From: Albula goreensis
Lineage: Eukaryota; Chordata; Actinopteri; Albuliformes; Albulidae
DNA length: 64,000 nucleotides
Assembly (NCBI GenBank): GCA_022829145.1
Contig: CM040748.1
Location: 23,940,501-24,004,500, forward strand
Direction of reading: 5' to 3'
The notes under the pieces were generated by a model, which did not search any database, was not told the origin of the DNA, and worked only from the letters and a program-made list of their open reading frames with translations. Both the position numbers and the translations under genes were made by a program. Positions 1 to 63,706 of the stretch are shown here, piece after piece (the stretch's first letter is position 1; each line of letters opens with the position of its first letter).

Positions 1-48644
<48,644 letters not shown>

Positions 48645-49150
48645 GTCCCTTTACGTTCCAGCTTGACTAATGTTTAAAAATATTTACAATATATAGCTAT
48701 ATTAAAAAAAAATCTTTCAGTTGTCTCCCTCTCGCCACTTTCACAGTGAATGGACAATAATGGAGTCACGGCATTGTGGCCCGGATGTGCATAGCACTGC
48801 CATTACACCATCTCATACGCTCCGAATAAGAAAAATATAGAAGTAGCTAGCTGGCTTGCTAGCTGTGTTTGGGGAAAAAACTGCATCCGTTATCGAAAAT
48901 TCAAAGTATTCGACACTTATATCTCTAAATCCAGATTTTACAATAGTCAGCGCTCTCCTGCATCCTGACGAAGCGGCTAACACGAATTGGTTGGAGCTGA
49001 TTGCAGTGGCATTTTGTTGTTGAGTCCGTGCAAAGTTGATCAGCTATCGGGCTGAACCGCTTTCCCGCAGCTCCACCGACTGGACTATCCTTTCGGATTG
49101 CTATAACCACCACTACCAAGTGGCTCCCTGGTGACATCACCAGACCGAAA
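48645..49150 (-). promoter_or_regulatory. smurf2: smurf2 5' UTR and promoter region
   Basis: Directly upstream of the smurf2 ATG. It contains an ETS-type site CCGGATGT (48781-48788), an inverted CCAAT (ATTGG, 48986-48990) and more CpG than the intron next to it; no TATA box was evident. The transcription start cannot be placed exactly. A minus-strand open frame at 48925-49182 looks like chance. Confidence 0.45.
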
Positions 49151-50424
49151 CAAACAAACCGAAAAGAATCCTGAACTATCAATACTTAAACAAATGACTG
49201 GAATTCGGTCTTCAATCTAAAATGTGAATTATATACTCGTGATTTACCTTGAAACGAAACAAAAAGCTTAGTTGATGGGAAAAAATGCAAATTTATCGCT
49301 CTATTAGCCGTTTCACAGAACATTACGCTTTTCTATGTTAGTTTGTGACCAAAGCCTGTATGAAACCTTAACATCAATATATTCAATGCGTTGTCTTCAA
49401 ATAGAAATATTATTACAGTTGAGACTAACATGGGGTAAGACAAGTCAGAAGCTGCTAAACGGACACATTTTCAGCATTCACAATTTCTGTATTTTTCTCC
49501 CGATTTTTTTTGTGAAATAGCCTTAACAGCTATAAAGTGTAGATTTGACACGAACAGTAAAATAAATTATTTCAAGGGTAAATATATTCGTTTCTAAAGG
49601 CTGGACCTTAACATGCTTGCCACGGCGCTTCGAGTGACAACCAAAAATTAAGGAAAAATCCTAAAACGGTAAATAAATTTGCATAATTTATGGTGACACA
49701 GTAGCCTAAATGTAAATATCATGGTTCAGGTTATTACGATGTGGCTTGAACTCCCAACCTGTAATTTACATGAATTGGTCATCAATAATATTGTTGATTA
49801 TAATTGCATAGTGGTAGACTGGATCACTGCACAAGGCACACAATTCTATTTTGCCACGTTGAAATGGCAGGTGTATTTCAGCAAATGGAACTACTGAACT
49901 AATCACAAGGACATTCAGTAACTAAAACTGTCAACATTAGTTCCTCTTCAGACATGCTGTTTAGCCTGAAGTGAGTGGGATGAATCTGTAGAACAATGCA
50001 TGTCTTGAAGTTCAGCTAGCAATTCTCAGATGATCATACCTGAATGGTTCAGATGTCTTGGTTTGAGTATTGTTCCATGTCAAATAAGGAACAAAATCAT
50101 TCAATGTGCCCCTTGTCACTGCATGTATGAGTGAGCACTGTATATGGATTTTTTTGGCTATCCTTTTCTCCATTCAATGCACATTGAAGTGTTAATGTCA
50201 GACAATAGTTTGGTGCATGTAATATTTTTCCATCACTCTGCTGCACATAATTTTAGCCATTGTCCAGTTAGTCTTCAGAATGTCAACACCTTCCTTACAT
50301 GCTACCCTGGATTATTCTATCTGCAAATATTAAAATTGTTCAAATACTTGACAAACTCTTTCTACAGATATGTGCCCCCTCAACATTTTGACCAGTGCTA
50401 AAGTGTTTCACCATTGTCAAATCA
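49151..50424. other. Intergenic region between the smurf2 promoter and the kpna2 3' end
   Basis: About 1.3 kb of AT-rich DNA with short open frames only. No repeat family, RNA gene or coding exon was recognised. The two flanking genes are in tandem on the minus strand. Confidence 0.7.
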
Positions 50425-50444
50425 ACCAACAGACAGTATTAAAG

Positions 50445-50450
50445 TTTATT
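50445..50450 (-). terminator. kpna2: kpna2 polyadenylation signal AATAAA
   Basis: TTTATT on the plus strand reads AATAAA on the minus strand, about 118 bases after the kpna2 stop codon (50568). This gives a 3' UTR of about 140 bases. Confidence 0.7.
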
Positions 50451-50567
50451 TACAGAGCTTACAGTAAAAAGACAAATCAGTCCAATGTAGTTATGTACAC
50501 TTTTAGAAGTGACAACACTTACAAAAATACAGACAGAGTGTGACAGAGATGACACAAAACAGGACAT

Positions 50568-53500
50568 TTAAAAGTTGAAAGTGCTTTGACTTTCAGAGAT
50601 CTCAAAGGCATATCCATCATTTGTTGCTTCTGGTGCCACACTCTCATCTTCCTCTTCCTGTAACAGGGGAGAAGAATGTTACACCAAACAGGGCTTTTTT
50701 AAAAAAAAAAAAAAAAAAAAAAAACCACACCACACAATCACCCAACATGCATATCAAATCAAAATGAATAAGGTGTCCAGAATGCTTACCTCGCCAGAGA
50801 AGTACTTCTCAATCAAGTTCAAGGAAGCTTTGTAGATCATCTCATTCTCATGGGACTGCAGAGCTTCTATCCGGTCCAGCCCTCCACACTCCTCAATCAT
50901 CAGGCACAGTTTGTCCACCTCACCAATTTTCTCTCCTGCCTGAAGGACCATTTCATTCAATTTCTCTTATACCAACAAATCACTGGCACATTACAAATGC
51001 ATGCAAATTCAATAGTGTGGGGGAATAGCAACTCCAGTTAATGGAGGGATTACCAGAAAGATGTTGGTGATGGCATCCAGGATGACAAGGATGGCTTTGC
51101 TGTCCTTTGTCGACAGCAGGTTCAGCAAGGGCTCAAGTGCATTGTTTTGAACAAGGTAGACAACCTGTTGAACAGTCCCACCACTGGTGTAGTTTGTAAT
51201 TGCCCAACAGCTTCTTTCTGGGTCTTGTAGTCACCCTGGATCAATGAAAAAGGCCATTAAAAGAAAAATCCCTGAAGTGAAATTAACAGTACTGTAGTTA
51301 GTTGAACACATCTTGACAAACACTGCTACATTTCAATAGTCATTTGCATCCCCTAAAAATAACTGGCTTCCAACTTTAGAATCACATCAGAATTCCTTAC
51401 CCGTTGGAGAACCTCAATCAGAGCTGGCACAAGCCCTGCATTGATGATCTCTTGGATCTGGTTCTCCTTCCCTGCAGTAATATTGGATAAGGTCCAAGCG
51501 GCTTCTTTCTGAATATTATTTTTGTGGTGACGAAGCAGGGCAGGGAACATGGCCAGAGCTCCAGCATCCAGCACTCTCTGGGTCTGCTCATCTGTTCCAG
51601 TGACGATATTCCCAACCGACCGCAGAGATGGAGTCTATGGAAGAAAATATACCAGGTTAAACATTCAAGTAATCATTTAAAGAAATATCAGAGAGCTAAG
51701 TTACAAATTCAATCTGGAAAAGGTACATTTAGGAGAGAGAGGAGTGCATACCACAACAGACAGATCTCCAGAGCCAAGCAGCTGTACCAGACGAGGGACC
51801 AGCCCTGCCTGCACCACCACCTCGATTCGCTCATTGGGGCCATCTGTCAAGTAGGATACAGCCCAGCAGGTGTCCGCCAACACCTCCCTGTCATCATAGT
51901 GCAGCAAACGTGCCAGTGTGGGTAGGATCTGCTGTACAGCTGATAGGGGGGGAGCTGGGTTTTTGTTGCGGCACAGGTTTGACAAGGTCCAGGTGATGTT
52001 TCTAAGGTAACCAGACTGCAAAAGGGAGAGAGGGGACAGGATAAAGACAAGTCAGGAAAGCCTGAAGAATTCAGGCATAGGAGCCAGAACATTTCATTCT
52101 GGAGGAATAACACCATCTAGTGGCAGATAAATATACAGCACTGGGAGGGGCCAGAACATGAACAGTGAGGTGGAATCCTCCAATGTTCAAAGGATGGGCA
52201 GGCAATGAAGCAAACATGGTGCAACATTTTACACCAGGCTACACAACTGCATGTAGTCATGTTTAGATACCATTTAACCCATTTTAACAGTCATATTGGT
52301 GTATCGTTGGCACATGCAAATTATGCACCAGCTTGTCATCCAAGGCTGTCAGCACTTGCAGTCAGGGGAGGGGAATTTCACTGCACTGTCACAGTTCCTC
52401 AGCAGAAACAATCAGCCTTTCATAACCCTTTAAACAAGGCAGTCTTTTCCATATATTAGCAGATGTATTCTAAATTTATATAAAAGTTGTTGCACTGATA
52501 TTAATCGGAATAAAATTTAAATTACAGCAGGTCTTTTGGACAGCACATTATAATTAAAGCTCCTTTTAACCCTTGCTACAGGAGGAATATGGAAGCCTCA
52601 GACATTCAGTATCATTAGTGGTCCAACTTGCTAACACTCTGAAACCTGGTGGTTCAAAGGCATATAGCTTGCTTATCAGTGGTTTCTAACCATCTGACTC
52701 AGCAGCTCCTATAGTTTAACCATTACAGCTTATGTTTTGTATTGTTAAAGAAATCAGGAAGTGAAAATGGCTAGAGGCAGTCTTTAAAATTCTATATTTT
52801 CAATATTTGCTTCAGGTACCTGCATGTGCATTATTGTAAAAATTGAAACAGAACCATTTGCTGAATGGGTAGATTGGGGGAGACTTCCACTTCATGAAAT
52901 TATGAATACAGACATGATGAGTACAGTCAGATTCAGCATAACTATTTTCCAATTCATTAAACTAATCCTATTCTGGTCCAGTCAGATACATTTATCCTCC
53001 TCAGGGTGCCAGAAGCTCTGTGGTACACCCAGTGGCTGCATAAAGGAGCAGTATTGCTACCAATGCAAAACAAACTGCACAATATACTGGAGATCATATC
53101 AGGTGAAAGTACTATTGAACAAACAGTTTATCCAGACTTCACAATGCCATATTGAAATATACTTACAGAAAACACAGACAGCTCAGGGACCGCAAGCAAG
53201 GTGAGGAGGGGATCAACAGCTCCATGTTTGATGACCTTGTCTCTGTAGGCAGACCCATCACCTGAAGCAAAGACAGTCAATGAATTTAAAGGTTTTAATC
53301 AAATACGCCCTATATTGCCATGTCCAACAGGGACGAGAAGACATCTTGCACATGGAAAGATGTTACGCTATCTCAATCAGAACCCTTACCTGCGATGTTT
53401 CCCAAAGCCCAGACAGCCTGCTCACTGATGTGAGGGTGTGGTGATGTGACCAGGCCAATGAAGGCAGGGATGGCACCCCCCTCAACCACAGCCTTGGTCT

Positions 53501-54537
53501 GATCAGAGGTTCCAGAAGCAATATTGGTAAGCGCCCATGCAGCTTCAAACTGAATGGGTGGACACTCTGCCACACCCAGAAAGCTGACAAACTTTGTGAT
53601 CAGTCCAGCACTGATGATTCGGTCAATAGGAGGATGCCTTTCTCTGGAAAGCAGCTTTCTGTGATCAAGAGATTAAGCTTTAGCCACACTTCATGTCATT
53701 TCTATGCACTCAAAGACAGCGAAATTTGACTAATCTTAATGGGGGGGGATTATTCGAGCACGTGTATTATATCATTGACTGCAAGATGCCGCGTTACTTA
53801 CCTTGCAGCTTGTGTTGCCTGCAGCTGTAGATCGAGGTTGCTGGCATTAACCCCATTCACTATTTCTTCCACAGTCCAATGCGGAGTAGGCTGTAAAATT
53901 CAACAAGAGTATTGATAGCCTGGTCCGAAATTTCTTCAAAAGAAAAAGTTCAGGAAATTCAAAATTTCTTCCCCACTGTGCAATTATACGTACAAGGACA
54001 AATGCTTTATAACGGTCCGCAAATCTAACCATTGCAAAAGGGTAGGCGGTCTTCCATTACAGGAACTGCGGCTAAAATTTTAAAAACTTTCAAGTCCCTT
54101 TGTTTTATACTAGCGATGGGTACCGTTTCGGTTTACGATTATCAAATACACAAGGATTTACCTGAGCGTTCTGGTTCTTCTCCTGAAGTGGAGAGGTCAT
54201 CTCATCAGGGAGACTGCTGACATTTCTCCTTTTGAGAATCTGTTCATCCTTCTTCGCCTTTCGAAGTTCCACGTTGACCTCAATCCTCCTGCGTCTGAGT
54301 TCCTGCAGAAGATTATGAAGTTATAATCAGTCGGCTGGCTGGATAACAAAGCAAAGGAAACATCACAAGGATAAAAAATTCCTACATACATTTCGCAACT
54401 CATTACAACTTGGCACACTTATTAAACGCTTCGATGAAAAAGTAATGTTCAAAATAGATACTTGTACTTACATTTGCATCCTTGCCTTTGTTTTTAAACT
54501 TGCTCAGACGAACAGAGTTCTCGCTGGCAGTGGACAT
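50568..54537 (-). CDS. kpna2: Importin subunit alpha-1 (karyopherin alpha 2), frame broken by one missing base in exon 8
   Basis: Nuclear import adaptor: its ARM repeats bind classical nuclear localisation signals and its N-terminal IBB domain binds importin beta. Coding exons on the minus strand: 54537-54472, 54302-54162, 53890-53802, 53658-53390, 53261-53167, 52015-51752, 51634-51401, 51235-51054, 50939-50790, 50657-50568; all GT-AG. Together they give 526 residues if one base is allowed for (human has 529). The IBB lies at about residues 10-60 ([25 protein letters not shown]). ARM repeats follow from about 75 to 490, with the [33 protein letters not shown] and WTLSNITAG signatures. The acidic tail [20 protein letters not shown] ends in FNF. 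Exon 8 is 182 bases where 183 are needed: at 51206-51207 two T remain on the sense strand where three are expected, losing the conserved Trp397 codon and leading to a TGA at 51124. The remainder is intact, so an assembly error or allele is more likely than a pseudogene. Confidence 0.95.
51206..51207 (-). other. kpna2: One-base deletion (frameshift) in kpna2 exon 8
   Basis: Both ends of exon 8 are in phase 0, yet its length, 182, is not a multiple of three. The sense reads GCT GTT GGGCA where the family requires a Trp codon between Val396 and Ala398. One more T restores the ARM sequence ([20 protein letters not shown]) to the end of the exon. Confidence 0.85.
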
Positions 54538-54575
54538 TTTTTATGGCTTAACGGGATGTGCGGCTTACTTTTCAC
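54538..54575 (-). other. kpna2: kpna2 5' UTR in the first coding exon, with upstream splice acceptor
   Basis: A T-rich stretch ending TTTTAG at 54576 on the minus strand would be the acceptor of a 5' UTR intron. Exon sequence begins at 54575, 38 bases before the ATG at 54537. Confidence 0.5.
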
Positions 54576-54855
54576 CTAAAATCACAAGAGAATACAAATT
54601 ACTTTGACAACACGGTCATATGCTATCGTTTAACAGCGGACAAGAACATATTGTCTATCTAACCACCCCATAATGTACTGCCACAGTGGTGAACTTGACG
54701 GCCAGCTTGGCAATCATATTATTTTTCAAATTAAAATTATCATTAAAGTTAAACCGTACATTCAATTTCAAATTAATTTATTAAATCAAAATACTTTAAA
54801 CGAATTAGCACAAATTACTACTTTTCTTTCTCGTAGAAAGGTAGCGTGCTCTTAC

Positions 54856-54890
54856 CAATTCCGTGATCTGATCCAGTGACGTGCGGAGGC
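54856..54890 (-). other. kpna2: Likely non-coding first exon of kpna2
   Basis: The minus-strand sequence GATCACGGAATTG ends at 54856 in front of a GTAAGAG donor. With the acceptor before 54575 it gives a 280-base 5' UTR intron (54576-54855). The upstream limit is an estimate. Confidence 0.5.
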
Positions 54891-54970
54891 AGATACCGCC
54901 CTTTAAATTATCAGCTGCAGGGAATGGTGATTGGTCTGTTCGAGTAAAAGCATCCTTCCATTGGTCTGTT
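54891..54970 (-). promoter_or_regulatory. kpna2: kpna2 core promoter with twin CCAAT boxes and a CHR-like element
   Basis: Two inverted CCAAT boxes (ATTGG on plus) lie at 54930-54934 and 54960-54964, exactly 30 bases apart. Nearer the gene a TTTAAA (54902-54907) is followed directly on the minus strand by GGGCGG. CCAAT pairs spaced about 30 bases, with a CHR (TTTGAA/TTTAAA) downstream, are the hallmark of promoters repressed in G1 and active in G2/M through NF-Y and DREAM/MuvB. This fits the known cell-cycle expression of KPNA2. Confidence 0.55.
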
Positions 54971-55307
54971 TTGAAAAATCATACTATGCACCGAACGAGT
55001 TGTCAAGGGAAACGTGTTTTGCTCTACTATCGCGAGACGCGGAGCCCAAGAATTTAATTTTAAATATTGATGTCGATTTAGTGTATAGTATGGTCTCTCA
55101 GGGTAACTACAAAATGTATATGAACATATACTTAAGATAGTTATATACTAAATAATACAAATGTGCAAATACCAATGTCTTCGTATTTTAATGGCGCTTA
55201 AACACAACGGAAATGAATGTGTAAAATGCCCTTCCCCTTCCTGTTTCGTAAGCGGCACATTTTATGTCCTGATTAAGACGTGAGCCAGGCACTGTGCAGA
55301 ACGTGAT

Positions 55308-55380
55308 GACCCAGTGGCCTAATGGATAAGGCATCAGCCTCCGGAGCTGGGGATTGTGGGTTCGAGTCCCATCTGGGTCG
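55308..55380 (+). tRNA. tRNA-Arg (anticodon CCG)
   Basis: 73 bases that fold as a full cloverleaf without an intron. The acceptor stem is GACCCAG with CTGGGTC plus discriminator G. The D stem is GCCT with AGGC. The anticodon stem TCAGC/GCTGG (one T-G pair) closes the loop CTCCGGA, anticodon CCG at 55341-55343. The T arm is GTGGGTTCGAGTCCCAT. Internal A and B boxes are intact, and a T5 Pol III terminator lies at 55395-55399. No CCA is encoded, as expected in eukaryotes. From memory it matches vertebrate tRNA-Arg-CCG. Confidence 0.97.
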
Positions 55381-55394
55381 TATACGTCACAGTC

Positions 55395-55399
55395 TTTTT
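55395..55399 (+). terminator. Pol III terminator of tRNA-Arg
   Basis: A run of five T, 15 bases after the mature tRNA 3' end. Confidence 0.85.
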
Positions 55400-56437
55400 A
55401 GAACAAGCAGTACCAGTGTATATTGCTTTTCAGAAAATGTAAAAGCATGTATCTAGTGAGGCAAACATGAATTTAAACTCACTCTTAAGATAGGAATAAT
55501 AGTTATATAGCTTATAAAACAATGATTTATTGTATTAGCTCGTGAACTGATTTAGCTCTTTACCACTACGCAAACAAACAAGCTTTCTAATGTGAAATAT
55601 GCGATTACAGATGAGTGCCTGCTTTAACTGGTCGCTTGAAAATGTACCTGCTAACGCTACATAAGCAATTTGTCAGCAAACAAGGAGTTCCTATAGCTGG
55701 AACAGTTGGTCATCTTCAATGTTTGGTGTATACAAAATGACGCTTATGTTAATGTCTTCTATGTAACTGCTTCAAAACTACTTTGTGCGCAGCTTGTCTG
55801 AAAATATGCTTATTGTTTATAACACATTGGCTCAAATAACCAACGATTACGAGCATTTATGATACGCAGAAACAAAACTAAATCTGCCAGTCACAAACTC
55901 GACTTCAACTTTTGTCCTTACGCTTGGAATTTTTTTGTCCAGTGGGGGGCAGTGATTCAGTCTCATGTGCCGGCCAATTAATTATCGTCAAAAGTCAGTG
56001 TCAGTTAGTGTTCATGATTATTTTCCCAGTATGTTGTATCTGACAATAAATCTTAAACGTATTTTATTCCATAACCAAGGTATGCATGAATGAAATGTCA
56101 AACTATTATTCATCTTATTTTCAAAAAGATGAATAATATCAAATTCATTTCTGTATGGCATAAAACCAACGTAGTTACACTCCACTGACATCAGAACTAT
56201 ACATAACGCACATCTGTTGATATTGTTGGGTATAATATGTTGTGTCTTCTTCTTCACCATCGTAGATATGTTGCAACCCTACAACTGCAAGGATAGACCC
56301 TATGCAGTGTCTAAAGCGGAGCTGTATGAGATACACACTGTAATTCATTCATAAATAGTTTCTCTGGTCTCTGCCTGTTTACCAAGGAGGAGGAATACAG
56401 AATTTCAGCGACACGCCTCTCATTGCGAACGTGCGCA

Positions 56438-56444
56438 TATAAAA
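56438..56444 (+). promoter_or_regulatory. TATA box of the C17orf58 orthologue
   Basis: TATAAAA in the context CGCATATAAAACAGG, 48 bases before the last A preceding the ATG at 56492. Transcription would start at about 56468-56475, leaving a very short 5' UTR of about 20 bases. Confidence 0.65.
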
Positions 56445-56491
56445 CAGGCGGAATCCAGACTAAAGTTATCATAGTAGGAAATACCTTCAAA

Positions 56492-60135
<3,644 letters not shown>

Positions 60136-61169
60136 AGTTGGAATACAACCCTGTCCCCTGCTGCATTGGCAGAGACACTGCAGCTGCTACCAAAAACACT
60201 CTATAATCATGCAACATACTCAGAAGACAGGGAAGATCAGGAGGAGGGTATTCTGTTTGCCCTGTGCTTTGTGCATTCTACCTTCATTGGAATGATGGTG
60301 TTTTACCTGTACAGTACCCAGCCTTTTGTAGTTTTCCCTCTTCTTTCATATGTGGGAAAAAAATTGATTCGCAGCGTGTTCAAGATGTTCAAATTGGGCA
60401 AGTATACTAGAAATAGTTGGCCCTTGAATTAGTGTCCTTGAAGTCTGCATTTTGAAGACATGCATTATTGGGTGTATGGGAGACTGTTTCAATACCAAAT
60501 AATTAATCAGGGAGAAAACATTTTAAATTTTGTGGCTCAGTCATCTATTTAAAATTTGCAAACATTTTACCCTTCAACATTGCAGCTGGATTAGTCACAA
60601 AAAACATTACATTTGTATTTACAAGACAGAGTAGATTTGCATGGAATATCACATTGTTGACATATTTACTTTACATGGGCAAGTAGTGGCACTCACACAA
60701 TCGCCCTCCCTCAACTTGATGGTTGTTATTTGGTTGTCATTTTTGTAGTGGGAAACATGACACTGACCTTGGCTGTAAATTTTGCTTATCCAACTGCAGT
60801 GTTTCCATAACGTTTGCTGAGCAGAACTACATTAGTGTTTCTGTGGTAAAGGAAACTTGCAGAGAACCAAGGCAGTCTCTGTTGATTCAGTGCTTGGGCA
60901 GTAGAACAGAAAGTCCTTTTTTTTACAAGCGTACACTTGCTGTTGCTCTCACTCTCTTTTATTTTCTGTCTCTTATCAGAATTCAGGAAATGCACTGCTA
61001 TGTTACTTGAGGGACAGGCAGGAAGGGACTGGAAAAGCAACAGCAAACCAAGGGAAAACGAGGGGAAAAAACCTTAAAAGCTGAAAAGTGCTGATTTTTT
61101 TCACACAAAGGGGTTATTTTCCTAACTTTAATTATGTGCGCGTGCTGAAATATTTGCCTGCAAAAAAAA

Positions 61170-61560
61170 AGACATCAAAAGGCGCCCTGGCCTGGCCACA
61201 TTAAGGATATTTGTGTTAGGAGAAGCCGTAAATCTAATCGCGGGAATCTGATCCTGGCCGCACCTGGCCTGGCCACACGGTTCAGAGCACATGGCGTGGC
61301 CCAGCCCCATGGAGATGGTGGGCCGAGAGGGGAGCGCCACCCAGGGCCCATGTTTGCTCACTCACAAGCAGCCTCCCAGGGGCGGGAGCTGAAAGGGAAC
61401 ATTCAGGCTCGAGGACGGGAGGGGAGGGACACAGACGTGGGAAGCTGAAGGGGGAGGTGGGGGGGGTGAGAAGGAAGAGGGTTATGCAAATGAACTGGAG
61501 GGAGAAACTCTCTTGCTTTTCGTGTTCCTTAGGAAAGCCTTTAATCGCAGATGAAAGTGG
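61170..61560. promoter_or_regulatory. GC-rich block downstream of C17orf58, possible regulatory element
   Basis: An isolated GC-rich stretch in AT-rich DNA. It holds an exact 15-base direct repeat CCTGGCCTGGCCACA (61186-61200 and 61263-61277), purine-rich GGGAGG/GGTGGGGG runs and a perfect octamer ATGCAAAT (61484-61491), the POU-factor site. No coding frame was recognised. Confidence 0.3.
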
Positions 61561-63700
61561 TGGCCCCACAGGTCCCACAGACGCATAGGCTGGATTGTTT
61601 CTTACCTGGAGAGGTACAGGGTGAAGCAAAGAGTTTGGCACCACATGCATACAAGCCTTCCCCGGTTAAAATACCTAATAAAGAACCCTGTTTTTCAACA
61701 AAACATCTCTGAATCTGTTATTTTCACTGGGGGAACAAGTCAGAGTTAACACATACAATGATGTCTGTTCTCTATTCCATAACAGACATCCATGCTAACA
61801 AGTAAGCAATACCACATGCTACATGAGCAAGGGCAAAGGAACTGCTCATGACTTCTTATCTCTGTGTGTCTTATTTTCATAGATGAGAAAACCCTGAGGT
61901 TGTCCCCTCCTCAATACTAACACTTTACTGTTTCCTTTGCCACTGCGCACGAGCACAAAACGAGTGGTGGAGTCAGCGTACCTTGAAGGCAAAACACATG
62001 CTGAGCTGATGCCTGTGCTGATAACCCCTCATAAGGGTGTGCCAATCAGGGAATTCATTGGCAGAGAAATAATTGCTGCGTCTGACCCAGGCAATTCCAC
62101 GAGCAACAGCAGACCTTCTTACATCCAACAAGTTTAAGGTTTCTCAGGCTGTGAGCTATGTATCTGAGATCAGCGCCTAGGGGGACAGATGCTGGCAGGA
62201 AGCACAGACCCCTGCATCTCCTCTGCCATCAGAACAAAACATTCCATACATGGAAGGAGGTGGAAGGGGCAAGCTCCTTCCTGTGTGACAGACTGCGACA
62301 GCTACAAAGTTGGGATGATCAGAGATGTGGTCATCAAATTTTTGTGTCCATGTTAGCCTCTTTTTTTTTTGAGTGGAGGAGAAAAATGGGACCCAGGATA
62401 GGTGGATGGACAGGTCTTGGACTTGTTGAATCCCTGTCCACTAAATAGCAATGCATCAAGGTTCAATGAGGAGAAATTCCTCAGTAATTACTTACCATAA
62501 GAAACAGAAACTGTGTCAAATGCTGCTGTTCCACATCACTTTCTCTCAAAAAGCAATAAATCAATGGAATGGTAGAAATTTAAGGGAAAAACTGAGGCTA
62601 TAATGACTAGCTAGCGACTCCCTCCTGAGAGCTACCAGAAAACCAGGAGCTGCCACTCTGTTGCTTTCACTAACGTAAGTTTGATTAAATGGCTCATTTT
62701 GAATGACGCATTTTATTTCACAAAAACATTTCAATATTTTTTTCTGCCAGACAAGCAAGCAGTTCAAGGAGTGGCACTTATGTCACTGCTGTCACACACT
62801 GAGGTCTCTGTCTGACCGAGACAACAGAGGAAGCCACTGGAAGAAATGACCTCAGAAATGCAAAAGTCAGTGCAGGTGTGTATTTGGCTTCCTAAAAATT
62901 TCTTACTCATAGAACATTATGGTCTAGACGACAGCGGTACAGTTTACTTGGAGCATTACAAAACAGACACGGAATCAAAGCATCTTTGGAGTGCAGTGAA
63001 ATATACTGCACAAGACTGTACCTAATCAACATGGCAGCATTGGACCATTGTTTCATGGTGAAATTCATTATTCCTAGCTATCTTTTAACCTGAGTAAGAG
63101 CTCTTCCCACCAGACAGAAATCTAAAAGACATGTCAGTATTTAGGCTGAGGATAAAGGTCTAAAACGCCTGTATTCATTGGTGTAATTAAAATGTATTTT
63201 CATTGAAATACAGGTGGTACAGAAATACTTATTTCTTTATAAAATAGGAACATATCTCAACAGAATGTGTGTGTATGTATGTGTATGCTGTTTTTCTCAA
63301 GATGTCTTCAGAAAAGGGTACATACAAGCCAAAAAAGGGAAGGGGCTAGTCAGAACAAATAAATCTGATTACAAAAAAACACCCATTCTCATGGGGGCAC
63401 ATATCTCTGTGCCTTGAGTGTCGTTTGTCTCCCAGACTTGGCTTTCTCACACTAATACAAGATGGAATGAAACAAAGCTAAGTAATTGTAATTCGTGAGA
63501 ATATAAAAAATCATGACACAAAGAACATCAGGACAGATTAGGACCACAGTGGTGTACAAAAATGAATGCAGTGACTGACAGGCATATCATGAGGTCAAAT
63601 CCACAAAACGAACACTAATGAGACTGAAAAGAGTGAAACTCACAAAATAAACAAGTGGTGACTAAAGACTGCACTGCAAATTTGATGTCAAAAACATTAC

Positions 63701-63706
63701 TTTATT
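63701..63706 (-). terminator. Possible polyadenylation signal of a minus-strand gene entering from the right
   Basis: TTTATT on plus reads AATAAA on minus. In human, BPTF lies next to C17orf58 and converges on it, so a minus-strand BPTF 3' UTR could reach here. No coding sequence supports this within the window. Confidence 0.2.

Larger units (their letters stand above)
54971..56437. other. Intergenic region between kpna2 and C17orf58 (contains the tRNA gene)
   Basis: Divergent promoters face away from each other across about 1.5 kb. Apart from the tRNA-Arg gene the sequence is AT-rich with no recognisable exon or repeat. Confidence 0.7.

Noticed and set aside
48925-49182. 85-codon minus-strand open frame upstream of smurf2
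   Set aside because: No splice link to smurf2 exon 1 and no recognisable domain; likely chance in promoter DNA.
50568-54537. kpna2 as a processed or degraded pseudogene
   Set aside because: All introns, splice sites and the promoter are intact and only one base is missing; this is far from pseudogene decay.
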